Origin: Sporosarcina sp. JAI121
GTDB lineage: Bacteria; Bacillota; Bacilli; Bacillales_A; Planococcaceae
Direction: 5' to 3'
Assembly: GCF_013408665.1 (NCBI RefSeq)
Contig: NZ_JACCCL010000001.1
Location: forward strand, 62,001 to 126,000
DNA length: 64,000 nt
Every line of letters starts with the position of its first letter. Position 1 is the first letter of the stretch. The notes under the pieces are model-generated. The model had not been told where the DNA came from. It did not search any database and worked only from the letters and a program-made list of their open reading frames with translations. Both the position numbers and the translations under genes were made by a program. Of the stretch, positions 1-7,172 are shown piece by piece.

Positions 1-279
1 CGGACTATAAGCGGCTGCATATGTAAGTGGTGCGTAGAACAAAACAAAGGCGGTAACGCTCCAAATGAAAAACAGGGCAGGTTTCGCAATTACTTCCTTC
101 TTCACCTCGCCGAGCCCTTTACGATATGCGACGATGGCGATCAAAAACGGTAACATGAACAAATAGCGCAGGGAAGCGCTCCACAGCCAGCTTCCGCCAG
201 ATAGTTCCATCGATCTGTTCAAAATGAATGTTACCGCGAAGAAAACGGAGGAGAGTACTCCTATCCCAATTTCCTTCAC
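1..279 (-). CDS. EmrE-like multidrug efflux transporter (N-terminal part, cut by window edge)
   Basis: The minus strand reads an open frame from a GTG at 277-279 to the window edge, giving 93 residues that begin VKEIGIGVLSSVFFAVTF. A strong GAGGGGGG ribosome binding site lies 6 bases before the GTG. The piece has about three hydrophobic helices and the pattern of the putative multidrug-resistance efflux family of the DMT superfamily (Pfam EmrE-type, PF13536), for example FILNRSMELSGGSWLWSASL. It starts 51 bases after the pepT stop on the same strand and may be co-transcribed with it. The rest of the protein, and so any substrate, is outside the window. Family assignment is from recalled sequence pattern. 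Confidence 0.7.
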   Translation of the reverse strand, partial: MKEIGIGVLSSVFFAVTFILNRSMELSGGSWLWSASLRYLFMLPFLIAIVAYRKGLGEVKKEVIAKPALFFIWSVTAFVLFYAPLTYAAAYSP

Positions 280-330
280 AAGCTACCCCCCTCGTATAAA
301 TTCCAAGAAGTATGGATTATTTGTACCCGT

Positions 331-1560
331 TTAGTATGCGCGCTCTTCAAACAGTTTGACTGCCTCGATGATGACATTTGTCGCTTTTTCCATATTGTCG
401 ACAGAGATGTATTCGTATTTACCGTGGTAGTTTTCTCCGCCCGTGAAAATGTTGGGTGTCGGCATTCCCTTGTACGACAATTGGGACCCGTCCGTGCCGC
501 CGCGTACGGGTACGATATTCGGCTCGATGTTGAGACTCTTAAATGCGTCAGAAATGATATCGACAATTTCCATCACCGGTTCAATCTTTTCACCCATATT
601 GAAGTATTGATCTTCAATCTCGAGAGTAACTGCGTTTTCACCATACTCTTTCTTCAGCTTACCGGCAGTTTCAATCATCAGTTGTTTTCTCGCTTCGAAT
701 GTTTCGCGGTCGAAATAACGGATGATGTAGCCGAGCGTTGACTCTTCGGTGGATCCGTTGAACTGCATGAGATGGACAAAACCTTCATAGCCATCTGTTT
801 TCTCTGGAATTTCATCCGCTGGCATTGCAGATTGGAATTGATTGGCTAGGAGAACTGAATTGACCATTTTATTTTTAGCAGAACCAGGATGAACGCTTAC
901 GCCACAGAAGGTAACTTTAGCACTCGCTGCGTTGAAGCTTTCGTATTGCAGCTCCCCAAGTGGACCACCATCCATCGTATAGGCGTATTTAGCACCAAAC
1001 TTTTCAACATCGAATTTATGCGGTCCACGACCGATTTCTTCATCTGGTGTGAAAGCGATTCGTAGTTTTCCATGTTTCAGGTCAGGGTTTGCAATCAAAA
1101 ATTCCATCGCCGTGACGATTTCAGCAATCCCTGCTTTATCGTCAGCGCCGAGAAGTGTTGTACCGTCTGTTGTAATAAGGGTATGGCCAATATAATTTTT
1201 TAGCTCTGGAAAAGCGTTAACAGTCATTACGGTGCTGTCGTTCAGTTGAACATCTTTGCCGTCGTAGTTATCGATGCGCTGTGGGTTGACGTTTTTCCCG
1301 GTGTAATCGGTCGCCGTATCAACGTGTGCAAGAAACCCGATGACAGGTACGTCACGGTCCGTATTGGCAGGAAGTGTAGCAAACAAATATCCGTTTTCAT
1401 CGAGAGTGATTTCTTCCATCCCGATATCCGCAAGTTCTTTTTGTAATTCATGCAGAAGGTCCCATTGGCCCGGTGTTGAAGGTGTTAACGAACTCCCGGC
1501 ATCCGATTGTGTATCAATTTTTGCATAGCGTACAAGGCGCTCAATTAGTTTCTCTTTCAT
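331..1560 (-). CDS. pepT: Peptidase T (tripeptide aminopeptidase)
   Basis: A cytoplasmic zinc aminopeptidase of family M20B that removes the N-terminal residue of tripeptides. The 409-residue length is the usual one for PepT. Visible metal and catalytic motifs are AHVDTA (His79, Asp81), GADDKAG (Asp141) and TPDEEIG (Glu174, Glu175), with the HPGSAKN motif of the dimerisation domain in the middle and [10 protein letters not shown] near the C-terminus. A GGGAGG sequence stands before the ATG. An EmrE-like transporter gene follows on the same strand. A TTCC-N7-GGAA palindrome about 55 bases upstream of the start is a possible operator. The assignment is secure because all motifs and the full length agree. 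Confidence 0.95.
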   Translation of the reverse strand: MKEKLIERLVRYAKIDTQSDAGSSLTPSTPGQWDLLHELQKELADIGMEEITLDENGYLFATLPANTDRDVPVIGFLAHVDTATDYTGKNVNPQRIDNYDGKDVQLNDSTVMTVNAFPELKNYIGHTLITTDGTTLLGADDKAGIAEIVTAMEFLIANPDLKHGKLRIAFTPDEEIGRGPHKFDVEKFGAKYAYTMDGGPLGELQYESFNAASAKVTFCGVSVHPGSAKNKMVNSVLLANQFQSAMPADEIPEKTDGYEGFVHLMQFNGSTEESTLGYIIRYFDRETFEARKQLMIETAGKLKKEYGENAVTLEIEDQYFNMGEKIEPVMEIVDIISDAFKSLNIEPNIVPVRGGTDGSQLSYKGMPTPNIFTGGENYHGKYEYISVDNMEKATNVIIEAVKLFEERAY

Positions 1561-1614
1561 TTCAATGTATTCCTCCCATAAATGAAGTACTGATTCATCT
1601 ATCTTATCAGACTG

Positions 1615-1629
1615 TTCCGTTTTACGGAA
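1615..1629. promoter_or_regulatory. IclR-type palindrome upstream of pepT
   Basis: TTCCGTTTTACGGAA is a near-perfect palindrome with TTCC and GGAA arms 7 bases apart. The same spacing and a shared RTTNNAC centre occur in the two sites in front of the dimethylargininase operon at 58782-58819. It lies in the gap between pepT and the exporter remnant, so it could control pepT or the lost gene. A second partial repeat (ACCGTGTCTGTACGGG) follows directly. Binding by an IclR-family protein is an inference. Confidence 0.4.
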
Positions 1630-1725
1630 TAATTTACCGTGTCTGTACGGGAAAAGATAGGACGCGTCAATAGCGCAAGGAAGAAAAATCCTTCCGATTG
1701 TGTAAATTCACGCTTTTTCTTCCGG

Positions 1726-2154
1726 AATGAGATTGCGCATGTTGTTGCTGCGGGAGATGTCGGCGGGCCGGAAGCTCTTGATTTTGCACTTGTCGTGAAA
1801 TTGACCCGTGTCATATTACTTGTAGTTGTCGCCGGAGCGATCGGAATATGGAAGACGCGGAAGGATAACCGGTCAGGAGAAAGGTTCAACATAAAGACAC
1901 TTCCGATTCCGTGGTTCATCTTCGGGTTCCTCGCGGTGAGTGCACTTTATTCCATCGGGGTTGTACCGGCAGCGGTCGCGTCACTTTCCGTCACGCTAGC
2001 TTATCTGTTGATAGCGATGGCAATGGCGGGCATGGGTTTGAATGTGAAGTTCGAGGCATTCCGCAATGCAGGCGTGAGGCCGTTCATTGCAGGACTTGCA
2101 GGGACGGTTGTTCTCATAGTAGCAGATTACACGTTTGTACGTTTCATATTCTAA
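1726..2154 (+). pseudogene. Remnant of a YeiH-type putative sulfate exporter (C-terminal part)
   Basis: The frame from about 1726 encodes some 142 residues that resemble the C-terminal half of the YeiH/UPF0324 membrane family (usually about 340 residues). It begins at NEIAHVVAAG, continues with ALDFALVVKLTRVILL and ends with NAGVRPFIAGLAGTVV and TFVRFIF, with about four membrane helices. Only about 160 bases separate this point from the divergent pepT start, so the first 200 or so residues are missing and no helices precede it. An open frame reaches back to 1639, but those residues ([19 protein letters not shown]) look non-homologous. I read it as a 5'-deleted pseudogene followed by an intact terminator. 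Confidence 0.7.
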
Positions 2155-2169
2155 CAGGGATGAGCATAG

Positions 2170-2205
2170 AAAAAAGGCATCGCTTCAGCAGCGGATGCCT
2201 TTTTC
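2170..2205. terminator. Bidirectional rho-independent terminator
   Basis: The arms AGGCATC and GATGCCT form a hairpin with A-rich and T-rich flanks on opposite sides. It sits between the convergent exporter remnant and the DUF2187 gene and could serve both. Confidence 0.8.
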
Positions 2206-2214
2206 GTCTATTTT

Positions 2215-2436
2215 TTAAATGATTGAGTAATTCTTATGTGAAACAACAGTAAGATTTGAAGCGGCACCAATAAGTTCGGCGTCCTTCGATGTAATTTCAA
2301 CGATGACGGAGTTCTCAAGTATTTTAAAGATAGTGCCATTGACTTCGTGATCATTGCGGACAAACGAAATCTGTTCGTCGATTCTGCGCGCTGCGACAAA
2401 ATCCGATACTTCTTTTTCCCTGCGTGGAAAAGCCAT
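2215..2436 (-). CDS. DUF2187 (YkvS-like) small protein
   Basis: A 73-residue protein with the short beta-rich core of the DUF2187 family, including DFVAARR, NGTIFKILENSVIVEITS and a C-terminal SHKNYSII. Proteins of this family in Bacillus (YkvS and relatives) have no known biochemical role. The ATG at 2436 follows AGGGGGAATTCGA, a good ribosome binding site. It is a single-gene unit, convergent with the exporter remnant. No membrane segment or signal peptide is visible. The family call is from the conserved IxxIxENSVIV pattern. Confidence 0.7.
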   Translation of the reverse strand: MAFPRREKEVSDFVAARRIDEQISFVRNDHEVNGTIFKILENSVIVEITSKDAELIGAASNLTVVSHKNYSII

Positions 2437-2674
2437 TCGAATTCCCCCTATTGTCCATTCTCATCTTATCATCTAATTAAAAAGTGCTTTTGGGAAACCC
2501 GGAGCAACGAGTAGATGAAGATGGAAAACAACTAACCATAAACGATTAAACACATGTTGTCTAGTATTAGTATACCATAATATCACGAAATTTGCAGGAA
2601 AGTAGATTTTATTGGCGGTATTAATAGCTTTTCCTGTGTTATAAAAAATTTTTTCTGTAATAAAAACGAAGGGG

Positions 2675-2701
2675 TTGATATTATACCTGAGGGGGTATAA
2701 T
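2675..2701 (+). promoter_or_regulatory. Promoter and operator 1 of the sulfur-detoxification operon
   Basis: A TTGATA -35 element (2675-2680) and a perfect TATAAT -10 element (2696-2701) enclose an inverted repeat TATACC-TGAGGG-GGTATA at 2682-2699. The spacer is only 15 bases, so another -10 choice just downstream is possible. The repeat covers the spacer and part of the -10, as expected for repression by the CsoR/CstR-type protein encoded next. Copies with the same TATACC-N6 geometry stand at 3032-3049 and 3894-3911. Confidence 0.75.
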
Positions 2702-2736
2702 ATACAGCTATAGCATAAATCAAAGGAAGTGCGAAC

Positions 2737-3000
2737 ATGGAATACGATGACAAAATGAAAAACAGGTTGAAACGGATTGAGGGTCAAATTAAAGGCATTT
2801 TAAAAATGATGGATGACAATAAGGATTGTAAAGAGGTAATTACACAATTGTCGGCCTCCCGTTCAGCAATAGATAGGACGATTGGTGTTATCGTCAGCTC
2901 CAATCTGATTGAATGTATTCAACAATTGGATGAAAGTAACTCAAGAACACAAGAGGATATCGTAAAAGAAGCAGTAGACCTACTCGTAAAGAGTCGCTGA
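2737..3000 (+). CDS. cstR: CstR-type persulfide-sensing CsoR-family repressor
   Basis: An 87-residue all-helical DUF156 (CsoR/RcnR) repressor. The two sensing cysteines are at positions 31 and 60, the positions known for Staphylococcus aureus CstR. The copper-ligand histidine of true CsoR, which would fall at residue 56 (H-x3-C), is an asparagine here. This points to sensing of per- and polysulfides rather than copper. It is the first gene of a sulfur-handling operon syntenic with Bacillus subtilis yrkD-yrkJ, and its own promoter contains the proposed operator, so autoregulation is likely. AAGGAAG stands before the ATG. CstR identity is strong from residues and context together. Confidence 0.9.
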   Translation: MEYDDKMKNRLKRIEGQIKGILKMMDDNKDCKEVITQLSASRSAIDRTIGVIVSSNLIECIQQLDESNSRTQEDIVKEAVDLLVKSR

Positions 3001-3031
3001 AACAGTGGACTCTTTTCTTTTTACTATATAT

Positions 3032-3049
3032 TATACCCCCCAGGGTAAA
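3032..3049 (+). promoter_or_regulatory. CstR-type operator 2
   Basis: TATACC-CCCCAG-GGTAAA repeats the TATACC-N6-GGTATA layout of operator 1 with one mismatch. It lies 16 bases before the DsrE-like gene and beside its ribosome binding site. It could make an internal, independently controlled promoter, or block elongation. Confidence 0.6.
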
Positions 3050-3065
3050 AGAGAGGAAGATTTGA

Positions 3066-3545
3066 ATGTCTGAAACGAAGAGAACTACCATTGTATTATT
3101 CAGTGGAGATTACGATAAAGCAATGGCTGCATACATCATTGCAAATGGTGCTGCTGCTTATGATCACCAAGTAACGATTTTTCATACATTTTGGGGATTG
3201 AATGCACTTCGAAAAGATGAACTGGTCTCAGTAAAGAAAGGTTTGCTGGAGAAAGTATTTGGAAAAATGATGCCGCGCGGTGCGAATAAGATGGGTATTT
3301 CTAAAATGAACTATGCTGGAATGGGTCCTAAAATGATTAAGCATGTCATGAAAAAGCATAATGCGATGACGCTACCGCAATTGATCGAACTGGCGGAAGA
3401 ACAGGATATTAAACTTGTCGCTTGCACAATGACGATGGATCTTCTAGGACTTCAGCAGGATGAACTGCTGGATGGTATCGAGTATGCCGGAGTTGCTGCT
3501 TATCTCGGGGATGCTCAGGATGGCAACGTAAACTTATTTATTTAA
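3066..3545 (+). CDS. yrkE: DsrE/DsrF-like sulfur carrier protein (YrkE-like)
   Basis: A 159-residue cytoplasmic protein of the DsrE/DsrF/DsrH-like superfamily, which passes persulfide sulfur between partner proteins. The likely sulfur-bearing cysteine is Cys120 in LVACTMTMDLLGL. The N-terminal strand TIVLFSGDYDKAMAAYIIA and a central FHTFWGLNAL are typical of the DsrE2 subgroup. Position, size and neighbours match B. subtilis yrkE. It probably hands sulfur to, or takes it from, the rhodanese and TusA proteins encoded downstream. A GAGAGGAAGA sequence precedes the ATG. Confidence 0.85.
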   Translation: MSETKRTTIVLFSGDYDKAMAAYIIANGAAAYDHQVTIFHTFWGLNALRKDELVSVKKGLLEKVFGKMMPRGANKMGISKMNYAGMGPKMIKHVMKKHNAMTLPQLIELAEEQDIKLVACTMTMDLLGLQQDELLDGIEYAGVAAYLGDAQDGNVNLFI

Positions 3546-3575
3546 TTAAATTCGAATGAAATCGGAGGGACTTAG

Positions 3576-3872
3576 ATGATAGAAATAACACCAATAGAAG
3601 TTCAAGAAAGGTTGAATACGAATAAAACGATTCACCTGATTGACGTGCGTGAAGTGGATGAAGTGAAAGAGGGGAAAATCCCTGGAGCCATCCATATTCC
3701 GCTCGGATTACTGGAGTTCCGTATGCATGAGCTAGATAAAAGTATTGAGTATACAATGGTTTGCCGCTCCGGGGGACGTAGCGGAAGAGCTGTACAGTTG
3801 CTTGAGGGACACGGCTTCAAAGTAGTGAACATGATTGGCGGTATGAATGACTGGGAAGGTCCGCTAGAATAA
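3576..3872 (+). CDS. Single-domain rhodanese sulfurtransferase
   Basis: A 98-residue stand-alone rhodanese that should move sulfane sulfur as a cysteine persulfide. The catalytic cysteine is Cys63 in the loop CRSGGRS, preceded by the domain markers LIDVREVDE (residues 21-29) and GAIHIPLG, and followed by NMIGGMNDWEGPLE. It lies between the yrkE- and yrkF-like genes, a position I do not recall being filled in B. subtilis, so it is probably an added transfer step. A CGGAGG ribosome binding site stands before the ATG. The call is secure. Its exact sulfur donor and acceptor cannot be seen. Confidence 0.92.
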   Translation: MIEITPIEVQERLNTNKTIHLIDVREVDEVKEGKIPGAIHIPLGLLEFRMHELDKSIEYTMVCRSGGRSGRAVQLLEGHGFKVVNMIGGMNDWEGPLE

Positions 3873-3893
3873 TATTATTTTTTTATCTCGTAA

Positions 3894-3911
3894 TATACCC
3901 ATACGAGTATA
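3894..3911 (+). promoter_or_regulatory. CstR-type operator 3
   Basis: TATACC-CATACG-AGTATA has the same half-site and 6-base spacer as operators 1 and 2, with one mismatch in the right arm. It lies 20 bases before the TusA-rhodanese gene, next to its GTAGGAGG ribosome binding site. It may split the cluster into separately regulated units. Confidence 0.6.
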
Positions 3912-3930
3912 TGTAGGAGGAGAAGATAAC

Positions 3931-4500
3931 ATGATAAAAACTGATTTCATCCTTGATGCAAAAGGAATGGCATGTCCAATGCCAATCGTCAAAACGAGAA
4001 AAATCATGAAAGGATTGGAACCGGGAAATGTATTGGAAGTACAGGCAACAGATAGAGGGTCCACGGCTGATATAAAAGCATGGGCCGAGAGTTCCGGCCA
4101 TTACTACTTGGGCACGACTGAAGATGCGGAAGTTCTTACGCATTATTTACGAAAATCAAGCGAAGAAGAAAGAGTTGAAAAGAAACATCCGCATGTTGTA
4201 TCTAATGAACAATTGCAAGCATTTTTAGACGGTACGCCTGATGCGCTCGTACTGGATGTCCGTGAATTTGCGGAATATGCATTCGGTCACATTCCAGGAG
4301 CTAAGTCAATGCCACTCGGTGAACTTGAAGAGGCGTTCGGGGATCTTGATAAAGAAACGGAAATGTACATCATATGCCGTACAGGGAACCGCAGTGATAC
4401 GGCTTCCCGTAAACTTACTGAAGCCGGCTTTTCAAAAGTGAAGAATGTTGTGCCTGGTATGAGCGAATGGAACGGACCTATGGAAAAGGTCGTGCAATAA
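3931..4500 (+). CDS. yrkF: TusA-rhodanese fusion sulfurtransferase (YrkF/CstA-like)
   Basis: A 189-residue two-domain protein. Residues 1-75 form a TusA-type sulfur carrier with the signature ACPMPIVKTRK and reactive Cys15. Residues about 85-185 form a rhodanese with LVLDVREFAEYAFGHIPGA and active-site Cys149 in CRTGNRS. The linker is charged and probably flexible. It should relay persulfide sulfur between low-molecular-weight donors and the next gene product, a persulfide dioxygenase. Domain order agrees with B. subtilis YrkF. S. aureus CstA is a related multidomain protein. The downstream gene starts within 31 bases of the stop, so translation may be coupled. Confidence 0.92.
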   Translation: MIKTDFILDAKGMACPMPIVKTRKIMKGLEPGNVLEVQATDRGSTADIKAWAESSGHYYLGTTEDAEVLTHYLRKSSEEERVEKKHPHVVSNEQLQAFLDGTPDALVLDVREFAEYAFGHIPGAKSMPLGELEEAFGDLDKETEMYIICRTGNRSDTASRKLTEAGFSKVKNVVPGMSEWNGPMEKVVQ

Positions 4501-4530
4501 ATGACTGAAATTACTAGAGGGGGTATACAA

Positions 4531-5658
4531 ATGATAGTTCAACCTATGACAGTTAGTACGATAACAAAAAAAGTAGTGAATAAAGAACCGTTTTTTATAT
4601 TGGACGTTCGCAATGAAGATGCCTTTGCAGATTGGAAAATTGAAGGAGAAAACATTCAGTATCTTAATATCCCCTATTTCGATTTACTCGATGGGGTTGA
4701 GGAAATCCTGGGTCGGCTTCCTGTGGATCAGGATATTGTCGTTGTTTGCGCGAAAGAGGGATCCTCTATTATGGTTGCAGAAATGATTGCGGAAGAGGGT
4801 CGCGCGGTTCATTATTTACAGGGCGGTATGAAAGCGTGGAGTGAACATTTGGAGCCGGTTAAAATCGGTGACTTGAGGAACGGCGGAGAGCTGTATCAGT
4901 TCGTACGGATCGGTAAAGGTTGTTTGTCGTACATGATTATTTCGGATGGGGAAGCGGTAATTCTCGACGCGACACGAATGACAGACGTATTCCTCGATTT
5001 TGCAGATAAATTAAATGTCAAAATAACACATAGTATTGATACGCATCTTCATGCAGATCATATTTCCGGAGGTCGTAAAATTGCAGAGGCTACGGGTGGA
5101 ACGTACTGGTTGCCGCCGAAAGACGCCGGTGAAGTGACGTTTGCCTATGAAGCATTGGAAGAAGGGCGCGACATTCGGGTCGGTAATACCAAGATTGAAA
5201 TCCAACCTTTGTATTCACCTGGACATACGATCGGTTCTACGTCATTCATAGTGGATGATACGTATTTACTTTCTGGTGACATCTTGTTTATCGAGTCAAT
5301 CGGACGCCCCGATCTTGCCGGCTTAGCTGAGGATTGGGTTGGAGATTTGCGGGAGTCATTGTACAAACGCTATAAAGAATTGTCGGAAGAACTGATTGTT
5401 CTGCCCGCGCACTTCATGATTGTTGACGAATTGAATGTGGATGGTAGTGTATCTGAAAAATTGGGTACATTATTCGCTGAAAACCGCGGTTTGAACATCG
5501 AAGACGAAACGGAATTCAGGGAAATGGTGACTGGGAATTTACCACCACAACCGAATGCTTACCAACAAATCCGTGAAACAAATATGGGGAAAGTAACGCC
5601 TGATGAAGAATCCCAACGTGAAATGGAAATCGGACCAAATCGTTGTGCGGTCAGATAA
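4531..5658 (+). CDS. yrkH: Rhodanese-MBL fusion, persulfide dioxygenase type (YrkH/CstB-like)
   Basis: A 375-residue cytoplasmic enzyme expected to oxidise glutathione- or bacillithiol-type persulfides or H2S-derived sulfane sulfur to sulfite or thiosulfate. An N-terminal rhodanese (about residues 1-105, Cys73 in CAKEGSS) is followed by an ETHE1-like metallo-beta-lactamase domain. Metal residues are visible as H172-L-H174-A-D176-H177, His232 in PGHTIGS, Asp250 in SGDILF and His294 in LPAHF. I chose the ATG at 4531 because GAGGGGG lies 7 bases ahead. The ATG at 4501, directly after the previous stop, has no ribosome binding site. Domain order is the reverse of S. aureus CstB, which starts with the MBL domain. 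Confidence 0.9.
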   Translation: MIVQPMTVSTITKKVVNKEPFFILDVRNEDAFADWKIEGENIQYLNIPYFDLLDGVEEILGRLPVDQDIVVVCAKEGSSIMVAEMIAEEGRAVHYLQGGMKAWSEHLEPVKIGDLRNGGELYQFVRIGKGCLSYMIISDGEAVILDATRMTDVFLDFADKLNVKITHSIDTHLHADHISGGRKIAEATGGTYWLPPKDAGEVTFAYEALEEGRDIRVGNTKIEIQPLYSPGHTIGSTSFIVDDTYLLSGDILFIESIGRPDLAGLAEDWVGDLRESLYKRYKELSEELIVLPAHFMIVDELNVDGSVSEKLGTLFAENRGLNIEDETEFREMVTGNLPPQPNAYQQIRETNMGKVTPDEESQREMEIGPNRCAVR

Positions 5659-5748
5659 CTATATAAATTGAGCGTATGCGCCTCACAAGGGGATTTGAAG
5701 AAATTATTGCTTCAGTATATAAAATTAGAGAAAGAGGAGAGATTTTTT

Positions 5749-5976
5749 ATGAACGCAAACAAAGTATTAGACGCAAAAGGATTGGCTTGTCCAATGCCGG
5801 TCGTACGTGCAAGAAAAGTGATGAAGGAAATGGAAACAGGAGAAGTATTGGAAATCCTCGCGACCGATAAAGGTTCCGTCGCGGATTTAGCCGCATGGTC
5901 GAAGTCCGGCGGGCATGACCTGCTTGAACAAAAAGAAGAAGGCGGCATCTTTACGTTTAGGATTCAAAAAGGCTAA
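5749..5976 (+). CDS. yrkI: TusA-family sulfur carrier (YrkI-like)
   Basis: A 75-residue single TusA domain with the family signature LACPMPVVRARKVM. Cys14 is the persulfide carrier. It closely resembles the TusA half of the upstream fusion protein (both carry the VLDAKG or ILDAKG start and ATD-GS-AD pattern), so one may derive from the other. The start at 5749 follows AGAGGAGAG. An earlier in-frame codon at 5668 would add 27 residues without family resemblance and is rejected. Its size equals that of B. subtilis YrkI. Confidence 0.92.
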   Translation: MNANKVLDAKGLACPMPVVRARKVMKEMETGEVLEILATDKGSVADLAAWSKSGGHDLLEQKEEGGIFTFRIQKG

Positions 5977-6039
5977 TGCGAAATGGAAGGGTGTCTGTTT
6001 ACTAGATACCTCTTCTCCTTTTGGAAGGAGGGAAAAATA

Positions 6040-6813
6040 GTGGATTTCGCGTTTATTGCCACCATATTTTTAATTGGATTTGTCGGCTCGTTTGTTTCTG
6101 GAATGGTCGGCATCGGCGGAGCAATCATTAATTATCCGATATTGTTATATATACCGCCCCTTATTGGAGTGGCCGCTTTTTCAGCCCATGAAGTATCGGG
6201 AATTAGCGTTATTCAAGTGCTATTCGCAACGATTTCGGGAGTATGGGCTTATCGTAAGAGTGGTTTCATTAATAAAACCCTAGTTCTATACATGGGTACG
6301 AGTATAATCCTTGGGAGCTTTATTGGTGGCTTGGGGTCAAAGGGGATGTCCGAGGAATCGGTGAACATTGTCTATGCGGTATTAGCAACGCTTGCAGCGA
6401 TCGTGATGTTCGTCCCTAAAAAGAAAGTGGATGACGTTCCTGCTGACCAATTGGTATTCAATAAATGGATGGCGGCAGTACTTTCATTCATTGTTGGAAT
6501 CGGGGCAGGGATTGTAGGAGCGGGAGGCGCATTTATTCTCGTACCCATTATGTTAGTTATCCTGAAGATTCCAACGCGGATAACGATTGCGACATCACTC
6601 GCGATTACGTTAATATCTTCAATCGGTTCAGCCATCGGAAAAATTGCGACCGATCAAGTGCTGTATGGACCTGCTGCTATCATGATTGTTGCAAGTGTTT
6701 TAGCAGCCCCTCTTGGAGCGAAAATCGGTCAGAAGATGAATACGAAAGTATTGCAATGGCTATTAGCGTTTCTTATTTTTGGGACTGCTATTAAAATATG
6801 GATGGATTTTTAG
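6040..6813 (+). CDS. yrkJ: TauE/SafE-family sulfite (organosulfur) exporter (YrkJ-like)
   Basis: A 257-residue integral membrane protein with about eight helices in two repeats. The repeats are marked by [20 protein letters not shown] and [19 protein letters not shown], the TauE/SafE signatures. As last gene of the operon it would export sulfite or a similar end product made by the dioxygenase. The start is a GTG at 6040, which follows AAGGAGGG. An upstream in-frame codon at 5983 would add 19 residues that include no membrane helix and lies before the ribosome binding site. A strong terminator follows. Confidence 0.9.
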   Translation: MDFAFIATIFLIGFVGSFVSGMVGIGGAIINYPILLYIPPLIGVAAFSAHEVSGISVIQVLFATISGVWAYRKSGFINKTLVLYMGTSIILGSFIGGLGSKGMSEESVNIVYAVLATLAAIVMFVPKKKVDDVPADQLVFNKWMAAVLSFIVGIGAGIVGAGGAFILVPIMLVILKIPTRITIATSLAITLISSIGSAIGKIATDQVLYGPAAIMIVASVLAAPLGAKIGQKMNTKVLQWLLAFLIFGTAIKIWMDF

Positions 6814-6832
6814 AAAGCAATAAAGTTGGGAA

Positions 6833-6873
6833 ATCGGGTATCGCTCATTCCATGGCGATACCCGATTTTTTTT
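6833..6873 (+). terminator. Terminator of the sulfur-detoxification operon
   Basis: Perfect 12-base arms ATCGGGTATCGC and GCGATACCCGAT with a 9-base loop and eight Ts. Confidence 0.95.
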
Positions 6874-6899
6874 ACGACTATATATATACAAGGTGTCAC

Positions 6900-6943
6900 T
6901 GTTGATTGGAGAGGAAAGCGTGCGCCTGGAGCGGAAATCAACA
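6900..6943. repeat. Short intergenic hairpin element (TGTTGATT...AATCAACA)
   Basis: The ends TGTTGATT and AATCAACA are perfect inverted repeats around a GC-rich core containing GGAAAGCGTGCGCCTGGAGC. From memory, similar GTTGATTGGAG...CTGGAGCGGAAATCAAC elements of 100-180 bases are common between genes in Bacillaceae. This copy would be an internally deleted one. From here to the next gene (7172) I see no other clear element. Confidence 0.55.
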
Positions 6944-7172
6944 TGATCTAGCTTTCATCATGAAACAAACAATTATATTTACAAGGGAAAACCTTAACTA
7001 TATAAGAAAGGTAACCTCTGACCTTAAATAGTACCGACAAAAACTTGAATCAATCGATATGTACGAATTGTTTAATGGGTATTGAAAAATGAAGTATAGT
7101 GATTACGAAGATGATAGTTGAAAGCAAGAACAGAAATCGGGGAAATAATAGGTATTGGAAAGGATGATTCAG

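Noticed and set aside
1639-1725. A functional N-terminus for the YeiH remnant from the open frame at 1639.
   Set aside because: The residues are polar and basic, show no membrane helix and no likeness to the family, so the frame is probably open by chance after the deletion.
4501-4530. ATG directly after the yrkF stop as start of the persulfide dioxygenase.
   Set aside because: No ribosome binding site precedes it, while the ATG at 4531 has GAGGGGG at the right distance and gives the normal N-terminus.
4513-4530. A possible fourth CstR operator (GAGGGGGTATAC).
   Set aside because: Only the right half-site is present. The left half matches at three of six positions, and the G-tract is explained by the ribosome binding site.
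5668-5748. A longer N-terminus for the second TusA protein.
   Set aside because: The added residues are not conserved, and AGAGGAGAG stands directly before the ATG at 5749.
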